From CALCNS01 sp937897315 (GTDB lineage: Bacteria > Bacillota > JAAYKD01), in NCBI GenBank assembly GCA_036744005.1, contig DAINOJ010000002.1, positions 124,001 to 188,000 on the forward strand: DNA of 64,000 nucleotides. Reading direction: 5' to 3'. Within the stretch, counting starts at the first letter, position 1. Each line of letters starts with the position of its first letter. Under the pieces are notes generated by a model. The model saw nothing but the letters and a program-made list of their open reading frames with translations, was not told the origin of the DNA and did no database searches. This document shows, in pieces, positions 43,873-52,264 of the stretch. The translations under genes and the position numbers were made by a program.

Positions 43873-44186
43873 ATGCCTTTTGGTTACAAACCAAACTACC
43901 TTCGATACATACATATGTCTTATTCGCAAGTCCAACCGCATAATGAGAGAAGAACCAAGATTATTTTAGAAAATACATCAATTTCCATCAAATACCATTG
44001 ACGAAATATGCCGTTAATGATAATATCTGCATTAGAATTATTTCCATTTTCTTAACAATTCGTTCTTACTTTGGACATATTCGAACGAAGTTGGGTGAAA
44101 GGGGGTGCTTTCGTCAAATAACACTTAAAAGAGAAGTTCGTTCCAAGGTTATTCTCGTCATCAAATTTGATTGAAAGAGGGATAGC
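43873..44186 (+). other. Intergenic region and long leader of the AbgT gene
   Basis: No gene is seen. A promoter is at 43998-44026, giving a leader of about 150 bases. In it TTCGTTC occurs at 44059 and again at 44137, and its complement GAACGAA at 44083-44089, so two mutually exclusive hairpins are possible. A small inverted repeat TTGGTTACAAACCAA lies at 43879. No known riboswitch class is recognised. Confidence 0.5.
43998..44026 (+). promoter_or_regulatory. Promoter of the AbgT transporter gene
   Basis: TTGACG (43998-44003), 17 bases, TAATAT (44021-44026). Confidence 0.6.
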
Positions 44187-45722
44187 ATGAACAAAGAGCA
44201 GGAAATGAAAAATTCTGGTCCGCTTTCTGCGATATTGAATGGTCTGGAGTGGCTGGGTAATTTGTTACCAACCCCCCTCACCATCTTCACTTTCTTATTT
44301 GTATTTCTCGCTATTATCTCGTTTATTTTATCGAGTACCGGTTTTAGTGCCACAAATTTTACAACCAATGAAGTTGTCACCGTACAGAACTTCTTTAGCA
44401 AAGCAGGTTTGCACTGGTTATTGGGTAACTTGGTCAAAAACTTTACCGGCTATGCACCTTTAGGCATGGTATTGGTTATGTCCATTGGTATTGGCTTGTG
44501 TGAAGAAGTGGGTCTGCTTAATCATATGATTAACAAATCTTTAAAAAATTTACCTGCTTTCTTGCTTCCGTATCTCACCATTTGTATCGGTGTTGTCGGG
44601 CAAGTGGCTAGTGACTCTGCCCAATATATTATACCTCCGCTCGCTGGTGCTCTTTACTTTAGCAAGAAGCGAAATCCCATCGTAGGTGTTCTTACTGCCT
44701 TTACCGGAGTGGGTCTAGGATACTTAGGAAATCCCCTCTTCACCACTACCGATGTTTTGGCCACAGGCATCACGAATACTGCTTTGAAAGCGATGAACAA
44801 CGGATTATCGGTGGATGTAACAGCCAACTATTATTTCAAAGTAGTATCGTTCTTATTTATCGGTATCGTTTTAGGTTTCGTCTCCGATAAGTTTATTGAA
44901 CCTCGTTTTGGGGCAATGGACTTCAGTAAAGCCAAAGCTTCCTCTGGCACAGCATTCGTAGAATCCGATGCACAACGCAAGGGCTTGACCGCTGCCGGTA
45001 TTGTAGCTCTAATCTATGTAGCAATTATTGCTTTAGGTATGGCTATGCCAGGTGTCTTGCTTCATGAAAAAACAGGGTTGTTGGGCTCTATGTTCTTGTC
45101 CGGTATAGTGCCGATCATGTGGGGCTTGTTTATGGCCTGTGGTTTGGCCTATGGATTTGCTTCCGGTGTCTTAAAAGGCGAAGCCAGTGTGGCAAAAGCC
45201 TTGGCCAAGCGTATGGCAACCATGGGCAGTTATATCATTATGGCTTTCATGATGGGACAATTTATGGCGTTGTTTGATTGGACCAAGTTAGGTACCATCT
45301 TATCAATTAAAGGTGCTATTGCTTTGGAAGAGGCGAACTTCACCGGCTTCCCGCTCATCATTAGCTTTATCATTTTCGTCGTTCTGCTCGATTTCCTCAT
45401 GAGCTCTGCCTCTGCTAAGTGGACGTTGCTTGCTCCTGTCTTTGTTCCTATGTTAGTGTATTTAGGATATCATCCCGCATTTATCCAAGTGGCATATCGA
45501 ATTGGAGATGCCGGTGCGAACATCATGGGACCCACTAATGCCTTCTTATGGATGTTGCTCGATCACTGTAAAGAAATGTATGATCCCAGCTTGAAATTCG
45601 GTAAATTCCTCTCCACCCAAATGGTATTCACCGTGGTTTCTCAAATTGGTTGGTGGGTCATCCTATTCCTCTTCGTTCAATTCAACTTCCAAATCGGTCC
45701 TGGCGTCAGTGTTCTCCTCTAA
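44187..45722 (+). CDS. AbgT-family transporter (p-aminobenzoyl-glutamate or related)
   Basis: A 511-residue membrane protein with about 12 hydrophobic segments, of the AbgT family. The family landmarks are GNLLPTPLTIFTFLFVFLAI, LGMVLVMSIGIGLCEEVGLL, CIGVVGQVASDSAQYIIPPL, FMMGQFMALFDWT and the re-entrant MGPTNAFLW near the end. E. coli AbgT imports p-aminobenzoyl-glutamate; some homologues export sulfonamides. An M20 peptidase related to AbgA/AbgB-type amidohydrolases lies 3 kb away, which favours import of N-acyl amino acids or dipeptides (inference). GAAAGAGGG is 6 bases before the ATG. Single gene. Confidence 0.9.
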   Translation: MNKEQEMKNSGPLSAILNGLEWLGNLLPTPLTIFTFLFVFLAIISFILSSTGFSATNFTTNEVVTVQNFFSKAGLHWLLGNLVKNFTGYAPLGMVLVMSIGIGLCEEVGLLNHMINKSLKNLPAFLLPYLTICIGVVGQVASDSAQYIIPPLAGALYFSKKRNPIVGVLTAFTGVGLGYLGNPLFTTTDVLATGITNTALKAMNNGLSVDVTANYYFKVVSFLFIGIVLGFVSDKFIEPRFGAMDFSKAKASSGTAFVESDAQRKGLTAAGIVALIYVAIIALGMAMPGVLLHEKTGLLGSMFLSGIVPIMWGLFMACGLAYGFASGVLKGEASVAKALAKRMATMGSYIIMAFMMGQFMALFDWTKLGTILSIKGAIALEEANFTGFPLIISFIIFVVLLDFLMSSASAKWTLLAPVFVPMLVYLGYHPAFIQVAYRIGDAGANIMGPTNAFLWMLLDHCKEMYDPSLKFGKFLSTQMVFTVVSQIGWWVILFLFVQFNFQIGPGVSVLL

Positions 45723-45745
45723 TTCTTCTCTATTCAAAAAACTTA

Positions 45746-45790
45746 AAAATATACCACCAGGGGGGGCTATCCCCTTGGTGGTATATTTTA
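45746..45790. terminator. Bidirectional terminator between the AbgT gene and trpB
   Basis: AAATATACCACCA pairs with TGGTGGTATATTT, extended by a GGGG/CCCC stem, with A/T runs at both ends. Confidence 0.9.
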
Positions 45791-45802
45791 TAATACCGTG
45801 TT

Positions 45803-47008
45803 TTATTCGGTGAGGTGGAGTTGTTGGGTGTAGCGGGCAATGGCAGCAACATCTTTATCGCCGCGACCCGACAGATTGATGAGCAGAATTTGATCTTTAC
45901 CCATAGTAGGTGCCATTTTCATGGCCTGTGCCACAGCGTGACTGCTTTCTATGGCGGGGATAATTCCCTCAGTGCGCGATAGCAATGTGAAGGCTTCGAC
46001 TGCTTCATCATCGGTTATTGCTACATAGGTACCCCGTCCACTGTCACGCAAGTGAGCATGCTCAGGACCTACACCGGGATAATCTAATCCCGGAGATATG
46101 GAATAAACCGGAGCCATTTCCCCTTTCTCATCGAGATTGAAATAAGTATGCATACCATGGAAGGTAGCCGGCTTCCCTAGTGTTAAGGTAGCCGCATGAT
46201 CCGGCGTATGTATGCCCCGTCCAGCTGCTTCACAACCAATGAGTGCCACATCACGATGCGGTATAAACTCATAAAATGCACCAATCGCATTACTACCGCC
46301 ACCTACACAAGCAATGACTGCATTGGGTAGGCGACCTTCTACAGCTAAGATTTGCTCCTTGGCTTCTCGGCCAATAATCGATTGAAAATCACGAACCATT
46401 TCCGGAAACGGATGGGGACCCACTGCAGATCCTAATAAGTAATAGGTATCAACGTGTCTTTCCACCCACGCCATGAGCGCGGCATCGACAGCATCTTTCA
46501 ATGTTTGAGTCCCTTCCTTTACTGCGTGTACTTTGGCTCCCAGTAACTCCATGCGAAAGACATTTAATGCTTGTCTTTGCGTGTCTTCGTAACCCTGATA
46601 GATTTCACACTCCATGTCCATCAGTGCAGCAGCGGTAGCCGTTGCTACCCCGTGTTGGCCGGCACCGGTTTCTGCTATGAGTCTTTTCTTGCCCATGCGT
46701 TTTGCCAGCAGTGCTTGCCCAAGTACGTTATTGATTTTGTGTGCTCCGGTATGATTTAAATCTTCGCGCTTTAAATAGATTTTCGCTCCACCTAAATGTT
46801 CACTTAATCTTCTGGCATGATACAACAACGATGGACGACCTGCATATTCCAAGCAGAGTCGTCGAAACTCATGTTGAAAAGCAGGGTCTTTCTTGGCTTC
46901 TTCATATGCTCTAGCAACTTCTTGAACCGTCTCAACCAAAATAGGGGGAACAAATTGACCTCCGAACTCTCCGAAAAATCCTGCTCTGACGTTGTTTGTT
47001 TCACTCAT
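45803..47008 (-). CDS. trpB: Tryptophan synthase beta chain
   Basis: TrpB condenses indole with serine using PLP. The 401-residue protein matches classical TrpB: start GFFGEFGGQFVPPILVE, PLP Lys in REDLNHTGAHKINN (near 85), phosphate-binding GGGSNAIGAF, and LSGRGDKD near the end. ATG 47008 follows GGGTGA at 5 bases. No trpA or other trp gene is near; it is a single gene under a Trp T-box, so it either completes a split pathway or salvages indole (inference). Confidence 0.95.
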   Translation of the reverse strand: MSETNNVRAGFFGEFGGQFVPPILVETVQEVARAYEEAKKDPAFQHEFRRLCLEYAGRPSLLYHARRLSEHLGGAKIYLKREDLNHTGAHKINNVLGQALLAKRMGKKRLIAETGAGQHGVATATAAALMDMECEIYQGYEDTQRQALNVFRMELLGAKVHAVKEGTQTLKDAVDAALMAWVERHVDTYYLLGSAVGPHPFPEMVRDFQSIIGREAKEQILAVEGRLPNAVIACVGGGSNAIGAFYEFIPHRDVALIGCEAAGRGIHTPDHAATLTLGKPATFHGMHTYFNLDEKGEMAPVYSISPGLDYPGVGPEHAHLRDSGRGTYVAITDDEAVEAFTLLSRTEGIIPAIESSHAVAQAMKMAPTMGKDQILLINLSGRGDKDVAAIARYTQQLHLTE

Positions 47009-47082
47009 GGCTTTCACCCGATTTCATTCGATGGCATGAAACAATCCTTTCTTTTTTTGTTGAGGTATGGCTCGCAGGGTAT

Positions 47083-47366
47083 AAAAAAAGCCTTCATCCC
47101 CTATGAAGGGACAAAGGCTTAAAAAGCTTCTGCGGTACCACCCAATTTGACAACTATGACGTTGCCCACTTTATCGCATACCATCATATGCGCTCCCCTA
47201 GATAACGGAGGAAGTTGCCGTCAGTGCCTACTCTCGTAAAAAATCAACTCTACGATTTCTGACTGCCCTCACAAGTCCATTCGACAAAAGGGTTGTTACC
47301 GCACTCCCAGCAACGGCGGCTCTCTGGAAACAAACATTTTTGTTTACTCGTCTTGTTCAATGGTTT
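47083..47366 (-). promoter_or_regulatory. Trp-specific T-box leader of trpB
   Basis: The leader senses uncharged tRNA-Trp. On the minus strand: Stem I with the AG bulge and GA-rich segment (CAGAGAGCCGCCGTTGCTGG), the specifier TGG in GAATGGAC (47277-47279), the T-box TTGGGTGGTACCGCAG (47130-47145), and the terminator AAGCCTT...AAGGCTT plus TTTTTTT (47083-47120). The antiterminator forms by pairing of the T-box with upstream sequence. This stretch, free of genes from 47009 to 47431, holds only the leader and its promoter. Confidence 0.92.
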
Positions 47367-47372
47367 GTGATG

Positions 47373-47401
47373 ATTATAGCTAGCAATGTGATGCTTGTCA
47401 A
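47373..47401 (-). promoter_or_regulatory. Promoter of the T-box-trpB unit
   Basis: Full consensus on the minus strand: TTGACA (47396-47401), 17 bases, TATAAT (47373-47378). Confidence 0.9.
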
Positions 47402-47431
47402 TAGTTTATTTGAAAATAATAGTAGCAGAGA

Positions 47432-48925
47432 CTAAAAATAGATTTCCGTATACTTTTCTTTGAGGAAGCGCACATAATGTTGCGGATCAAAAGAAGAACC
47501 GGTGGCTTGCACCATAAGTTCCTCTGGAGTGAGCAATCCGCCATGCCGGTGAATTTTGTCTTTCAGCCAGGCGTTGATCACTTCCATGCGATCGTTGGCG
47601 ATTTCTCGTTCCACGTCAATGTCTTTACAAAGAGCGTAGTAGAATTGTGCACCATAAGCCGTTCCCAGTGCATAGGTGGGGAAATATCCAAAAGATCCGT
47701 TAGCCCAATGGGTATCCTGTAAAATTCCTTCTGTATCCGTTTGCGGTCTCACACCCAAATACGACTCAATCTTATCGTTCCACATTTCCGGCAACTTGTT
47801 AATATCGATATCGCCGGACATAATCTCTCGTTCCAACTCATAACGTACCATGATATGGCTGGAATATGTCAGTTCATCAGCATCCAAGCGAATGAGACCG
47901 GGTTTGCTGCGGTTTGCCATGCGGTAGAAAGAATCCGGGTCAAAGCCAGCTAATTGTTGCGGGAAAATGTTCTGCAACTTATAGAAATGTCTTTGCCAAA
48001 ATGCTCTGCTACGGCCTATATAATTCTCATAGAAGCGTGATTGGCTCTCCCCTATACCCATACCTGCTCCGCCAATGTTCTTACCTTCTTGAGCCGGATC
48101 CCCTTGTTGAGAATGAATGGCATGTCCCATTTCGTGCATACCAAGGAAAATCGAAGCGGGTAGGTAATTTTCTAAATAACGGGCCGTCACACGAACATCA
48201 TTTAAGGAAGCTCCACTGGTAAATGGATGTGCCGACTCACTAATCATTCCGCGTTTTAGATCGTATCGCAAAGCCCCAGCCAAGTATTCTAAGAACTTGC
48301 GTTGATCGGACTTGGGGAAAAATTGATAAAGCGCACTGTCGTCAATCTTGCGACCTTCACTGTGAACTTTTTTTGTGAACGGTACCAAATCACTTCGCAG
48401 AGTGCCAAAGAATTGATCATAGCGCTCTATGGTCATACCTTCTTCGTAATCGTCCAGTAAGGTATTGTAAGGATGATCCACAAACCCACGGTATTCAGCC
48501 GACTTCTTGTTATGTTCTATATTTTTGGCTAAATAGGGTGCGAACATCGCAAAATCATTCTTTTTCTTGGCTTCTTCCCACACTTTTTGAGCTTTCGCCG
48601 TGTCTTGCTGACGTGCAACCATTTCTTCTTTTGGCACTTTTTCAAACTTGCGAATTGCCTTTAAAAATTTGCTTGCAGCAACTTTATCGAGTGCATCAAT
48701 CTCATCCATTTGGCTGATTTTCTCTAACATATCGATGTTAGCCGGGTCTCGTTGCAGAGCCATATTATCACTAGCTAAAATACCCAACATACGATTGCGG
48801 TAGGAAGCCGACATCGGAGGTGCAGCAGTGGATGCATCCCAACTGATGTGAAACATCGCAAAACGAAATGCGGCCATGCGATTTTGATACTCCTTGAACT
48901 GTTTTAATAAGATGTCTTTGTCCAT
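47432..48925 (-). CDS. Carboxypeptidase of family M32
   Basis: A 497-residue cytosolic zinc carboxypeptidase (Taq type). The metal site HEMGH is in GMHEMGHAIHSQQG (near 265), the third ligand Glu in GIGESQSRFYEN (near 295), and HPFTSGASLNDVRVT and the DTEGILQDTHWANGSFGYFPTY block complete the family pattern. AAAGGGG lies 6 bases before the ATG. It follows the M20 peptidase by 25 bases in the same direction, suggesting joint use of peptides as amino acid source. Confidence 0.95.
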   Translation of the reverse strand: MDKDILLKQFKEYQNRMAAFRFAMFHISWDASTAAPPMSASYRNRMLGILASDNMALQRDPANIDMLEKISQMDEIDALDKVAASKFLKAIRKFEKVPKEEMVARQQDTAKAQKVWEEAKKKNDFAMFAPYLAKNIEHNKKSAEYRGFVDHPYNTLLDDYEEGMTIERYDQFFGTLRSDLVPFTKKVHSEGRKIDDSALYQFFPKSDQRKFLEYLAGALRYDLKRGMISESAHPFTSGASLNDVRVTARYLENYLPASIFLGMHEMGHAIHSQQGDPAQEGKNIGGAGMGIGESQSRFYENYIGRSRAFWQRHFYKLQNIFPQQLAGFDPDSFYRMANRSKPGLIRLDADELTYSSHIMVRYELEREIMSGDIDINKLPEMWNDKIESYLGVRPQTDTEGILQDTHWANGSFGYFPTYALGTAYGAQFYYALCKDIDVEREIANDRMEVINAWLKDKIHRHGGLLTPEELMVQATGSSFDPQHYVRFLKEKYTEIYF

Positions 48926-48950
48926 GAGGATCCCCTTTCAAATGAAGTTG

Positions 48951-50195
48951 TTATTTTCCGGCGTAGTATTCTGCTACGCTATATGGATATGGTTTAAAAG
49001 GAATGGCGGTTTCATAATTCAGAAACTCCAAAGCAAAAGCGATGGTAGCAGCGGCCCCGTGAATCATTGCTTTTTCATCAATATCAAAGTACTGATTGTG
49101 GATTTCTGCTCCGCTCCCCACATCGGGATTGGTTATTCCCAGTTTGCCATAGAAAGATGGTGCATAGTAGGCAAAAGCCGGGAAGCTTTCGGAACCCATC
49201 GCAGGTTCTCCCTCGGTAACCCATTCTGCTCCCAAAACTTTGATTACTGCTTCTCGGGCGATTTGTGTCGCCGTTTGGTCATTAATTGTGGGGCGGCCTA
49301 CCTTAATGGTATATTCCACTTCACAGTGATACAACTTAGCGATGGTCGCTGTCATTTCATGTAGATAGGCAACCAATGGTTTCGCGGTTTTTTCTGGGTG
49401 GAAGAAACGAATACTTCCTGCAAATTCTGCGACATCCGGAATCACGTTATGGACATGACCGGACTGAATTTTCGTAATAGAAAAGGTGACCGGTTCAAAA
49501 GGATGAGTGAATTTCATGGGTGCTTTATAAATTTCGTCCAACATAGCCAACATACAGTCGATGGGATTTATAGACAGATCCGGTCTAGAACCATGTCCTC
49601 CCCGTCCGGTAATCTTATAACGCAAGGCAATCGCCCCCGCCATAACGCCACCCGGACGTATTCCTAACATACCAGTCGGCATATCCTGAAAGACATGCAA
49701 TGCCCAAGCACCATCGAAAGTAATATGATGCGCTTCCAAATACTCCATGATGAAGCGCAAGTTTCCCCCACCTTCTTCTCCACGTTCGAAAACCAGCATG
49801 ACCTCTCCATTGATCGCTTCTTTATGCTCAGAAAGAATCTTCGCTGCTCCCAAAAGCATAGCTGTGTGGGCATCATGTCCGCAAGCATGCATAACCCCGG
49901 GATTCTCACTGATGCATACTCTGGGGCCTTTCAGGTTCATGGATGGTTCTTGAACCGGTAGTGCATCGATATCAGCCCGTAGGACAACGCGTTTACCGGG
50001 AGTCCGTCCCTTAATAAATCCGAGAACACCACCATTGGGAACTTCAATGGTGGGAATTTCCAATGCTTTCAGGTGCTCTAACACATATGCGACCGTTTGG
50101 TCTTCTTTCCCGGTCAACTCCGGATGGGTATGTATATGGCGACGATGTTTCACCATATCATCGAAATGTTGATTGACCTCTTTTAATATATCCAC
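48951..50195 (-). CDS. M20-family metallopeptidase (amidohydrolase, N-acyl amino acid hydrolase type)
   Basis: A 414-residue enzyme of the M20D/hippurate hydrolase group. Metal ligands: HACGHDAHTA (near 103), ERGEEGGG (Glu pair, near 137), ALHVFQDMPTG (His) and the C-terminal GAEIHNQYF (His). The dimerisation domain lies at about 180-290 (GRGGHGSRPD). It would cleave N-acyl, aminobenzoyl or dipeptide amides. GTG 50195 follows AAAGGAG at 8 bases; a GTG 9 bases upstream overlaps the site. It probably forms one transcript with M32. Confidence 0.92.
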   Translation of the reverse strand: MDILKEVNQHFDDMVKHRRHIHTHPELTGKEDQTVAYVLEHLKALEIPTIEVPNGGVLGFIKGRTPGKRVVLRADIDALPVQEPSMNLKGPRVCISENPGVMHACGHDAHTAMLLGAAKILSEHKEAINGEVMLVFERGEEGGGNLRFIMEYLEAHHITFDGAWALHVFQDMPTGMLGIRPGGVMAGAIALRYKITGRGGHGSRPDLSINPIDCMLAMLDEIYKAPMKFTHPFEPVTFSITKIQSGHVHNVIPDVAEFAGSIRFFHPEKTAKPLVAYLHEMTATIAKLYHCEVEYTIKVGRPTINDQTATQIAREAVIKVLGAEWVTEGEPAMGSESFPAFAYYAPSFYGKLGITNPDVGSGAEIHNQYFDIDEKAMIHGAAATIAFALEFLNYETAIPFKPYPYSVAEYYAGK

Positions 50196-50262
50196 TCCAG
50201 TCACTCCTTTACATTTGCTTTCTACTTAATTGGCGGTGACTCTTAAAAATTCCTTCGTATAT

Positions 50263-50835
50263 CTAAAAAATATTGGCTTGCATTCGAAACCATCGATCAC
50301 AGACCACCTTGGCCATCGCGAACTCTTTATCCTGCATGGAGTGAATGAGGACCATCTCTCCTTCATTCACATGCACAACATGATCGCCTATGGTTAAGGT
50401 TGCTTCTTTCAGAAAATACCAAGCTTCCAGTTGGAAACTCTGACCTAAATCTAATGAAATCCCTTCCGGACTTGTCATATAGGTCATCGCACCTTGAATC
50501 CCTTTTAGCATGAGGTTTAAATCTTCTGCTTGCCCTCGGCTCAAGGTTTGCCAGTCCCCGGGGAATTCGTGCACCTGTAAAGGTTGTAAATGCAAATGAA
50601 TATGTCCATTGTGAATGAGCGTCAACTCTCCGTTGAGTGGGGCAATGAACCGGTGAACATCCGGTAAAGGAGTAAACACGGATTCAGGTAAATCCACTTG
50701 TGCGGTACTGATGCGGCATTGAAAATTACGTTGTGTATACTCTGCGATCGGAGGCCAAATCAACCATTCCCGTGTGATCCCTCCGCTCCAACCCGATACC
50801 TTCGTATCGCTCTTTTGAATGATTTTAATGTCCAT
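50263..50835 (-). CDS. HutD/Ves-family cupin-like protein
   Basis: A 190-residue protein matching the HutD/Ves family (bicupin fold): SGWSGGITREWLIWPP, FQCRISTAQVDLPESVFTPL and RFIAPLNGELTLIHNGH. HutD is linked to histidine use in proteobacteria, possibly limiting the flux; no hut gene is here, so the role is open. AGGAGG lies 7 bases before the ATG. It is only 20 bases after the DUF4956 gene, so it may be carried on the pel transcript. Confidence 0.75.
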   Translation of the reverse strand: MDIKIIQKSDTKVSGWSGGITREWLIWPPIAEYTQRNFQCRISTAQVDLPESVFTPLPDVHRFIAPLNGELTLIHNGHIHLHLQPLQVHEFPGDWQTLSRGQAEDLNLMLKGIQGAMTYMTSPEGISLDLGQSFQLEAWYFLKEATLTIGDHVVHVNEGEMVLIHSMQDKEFAMAKVVCDRWFRMQANIF

Positions 50836-50855
50836 AAATCCTCCTAGAAATTGTC

Positions 50856-51524
50856 CTACTGCGCAAAATCACCGTTGTAGGAAATCAACGAAACATTCAG
50901 CACATTTTCTATAGCAGCCAACCGCTCGGTAATCTGAACATTCTGATCCCGTAAATATAACTCTAGGGTCATTTCCGTTGTATCTTTTTTCGTAATTTTA
51001 GAACGTACGATATAGTTCATTTTACTTAACGTTTCCTGAATCTGCGGTGTTGCCTCGTTTCGGTAACTGATGACTAGCAAATAAACCAGCTTTTTTGGTT
51101 TCAGTTTGGTCATGATCCAAAACGTTAACCCGACAATCAGATTGCCAAACAATACCACCCAGTAAATCCTTGCTCCAACGGCTATGCCTGCTGCTACCGC
51201 CCAAAAGAGAAAAATTAAGTCAATCGGATCTTTGATTGCTGTTCGGAACCGCACAATCGATAAGGCACCCACCATACCAAGAGAAAGAATCACATTGGAA
51301 GAGATTGTCGCCACAATCATGGCGGAGATCACTGTCATCATCGCTACCGAGACATTGAAGTTGTGGCTATATAATACACCACGATAACAGGTACGATAAA
51401 TGGTGTAAATAAACGCAGAGACTGCCAAAGCCATGGCCATGACGATGATGACTCCGACCATGGAGATTTCGGTAGCAGAACCGCCGAGAAATGCATCTTT
51501 AAAAATATCTTTAAATGTTGTCAT
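50856..51524 (-). CDS. DUF4956 membrane protein
   Basis: A 222-residue protein with about four membrane segments in the first 145 residues (20-45, 60-80, 85-100, 105-140) and a cytoplasmic ACT-like or ferredoxin-like tail (150-222). The family mark is the charged SLGMVGALSIVRFRTAIKDP between membrane segments. DUF4956 genes are regularly found next to VTC-domain and CotH genes, but their function is unknown; a partner or channel of the polymerase is possible. The start overlaps the VTC stop by 4 bases (ATGA). Confidence 0.85.
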   Translation of the reverse strand: MTTFKDIFKDAFLGGSATEISMVGVIIVMAMALAVSAFIYTIYRTCYRGVLYSHNFNVSVAMMTVISAMIVATISSNVILSLGMVGALSIVRFRTAIKDPIDLIFLFWAVAAGIAVGARIYWVVLFGNLIVGLTFWIMTKLKPKKLVYLLVISYRNEATPQIQETLSKMNYIVRSKITKKDTTEMTLELYLRDQNVQITERLAAIENVLNVSLISYNGDFAQ

Positions 51525-52264
51525 AATGCTGATTCTCCTAACAATGTGTATTGCATGACCGGGTTACGCTGAAACTGAACTTGCCGACAGTAGACATATT
51601 TCGAAACGGCCTCACGGCGATGAACCGGAAGTTGAAGCGCAGAGTAAATATGATTTGGCAAAAAATCATCATACTTCACTTCCAAGACCATTGTGTTTGG
51701 TTCTAAAACACGAACTAACGTGACATTGGTATCGAAGATATCGGCTTGATCGATACCAGCTTGTATGTTTTGATCAAAGGTAATCCGAACATTCCCTTCT
51801 TCCATGACGAAGACTTCTCGGATGTAATCCACGATGACCGCCGGAGCCAAAAGTCTTGTACGCATCGCCCAAAACATGTCTTTGGCCATCTCCGAGTTCT
51901 TCTCCAACAAAAACCGAATGTCTTCTTTCCGAATCAACCGGTAGAATTCTTCTTGTGTCAGATTGATGGATTTCTTGCTGATGAAATCACCAAATTTCTC
52001 TTTTCTTTCCAATTTGATGTTACTATTGCTCAGGTTATAAATCCTCACTCTATACTTTTGTCGAAATTGAACTCCTGCTAGTTTCTCGAATAAAGCGGTA
52101 TGATACACATCATCGAAGTATAGACTGCGAATGTGATATCCTTCTTCACCACTGTTTTCATCGGGTTGCATTAGGGTAGAAAGTCTAGCTTTCAAACCGG
52201 CATATTCTCGCTCATGTATGATGTATTTAAACTCGTGTCTTAGAGTATGCTCTAGATATTTCAT
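51521..52264 (-). CDS. VTC-domain protein, probable polyphosphate polymerase
   Basis: A 247-residue single-domain VTC protein. The yeast VTC4 tunnel domain makes polyphosphate from ATP. The tunnel's basic and acidic residues are present in RHEFKYII (10), RSLYFDD, RQKYRVRIYN, IKLERKEK, VIVDYIREVF, VRITFDQNI, LEVKYDDFLP and SKYVYCR. No membrane segment of its own, so DUF4956 next door may anchor it. ATG 52264 overlaps the CotH stop by 4 bases; GGAGGGGG is 7 bases upstream. Activity is inferred from the family; the acceptor could be phosphate or a glycan-linked group. Confidence 0.85.
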   Translation of the reverse strand: MKYLEHTLRHEFKYIIHEREYAGLKARLSTLMQPDENSGEEGYHIRSLYFDDVYHTALFEKLAGVQFRQKYRVRIYNLSNSNIKLERKEKFGDFISKKSINLTQEEFYRLIRKEDIRFLLEKNSEMAKDMFWAMRTRLLAPAVIVDYIREVFVMEEGNVRITFDQNIQAGIDQADIFDTNVTLVRVLEPNTMVLEVKYDDFLPNHIYSALQLPVHRREAVSKYVYCRQVQFQRNPVMQYTLLGESAL

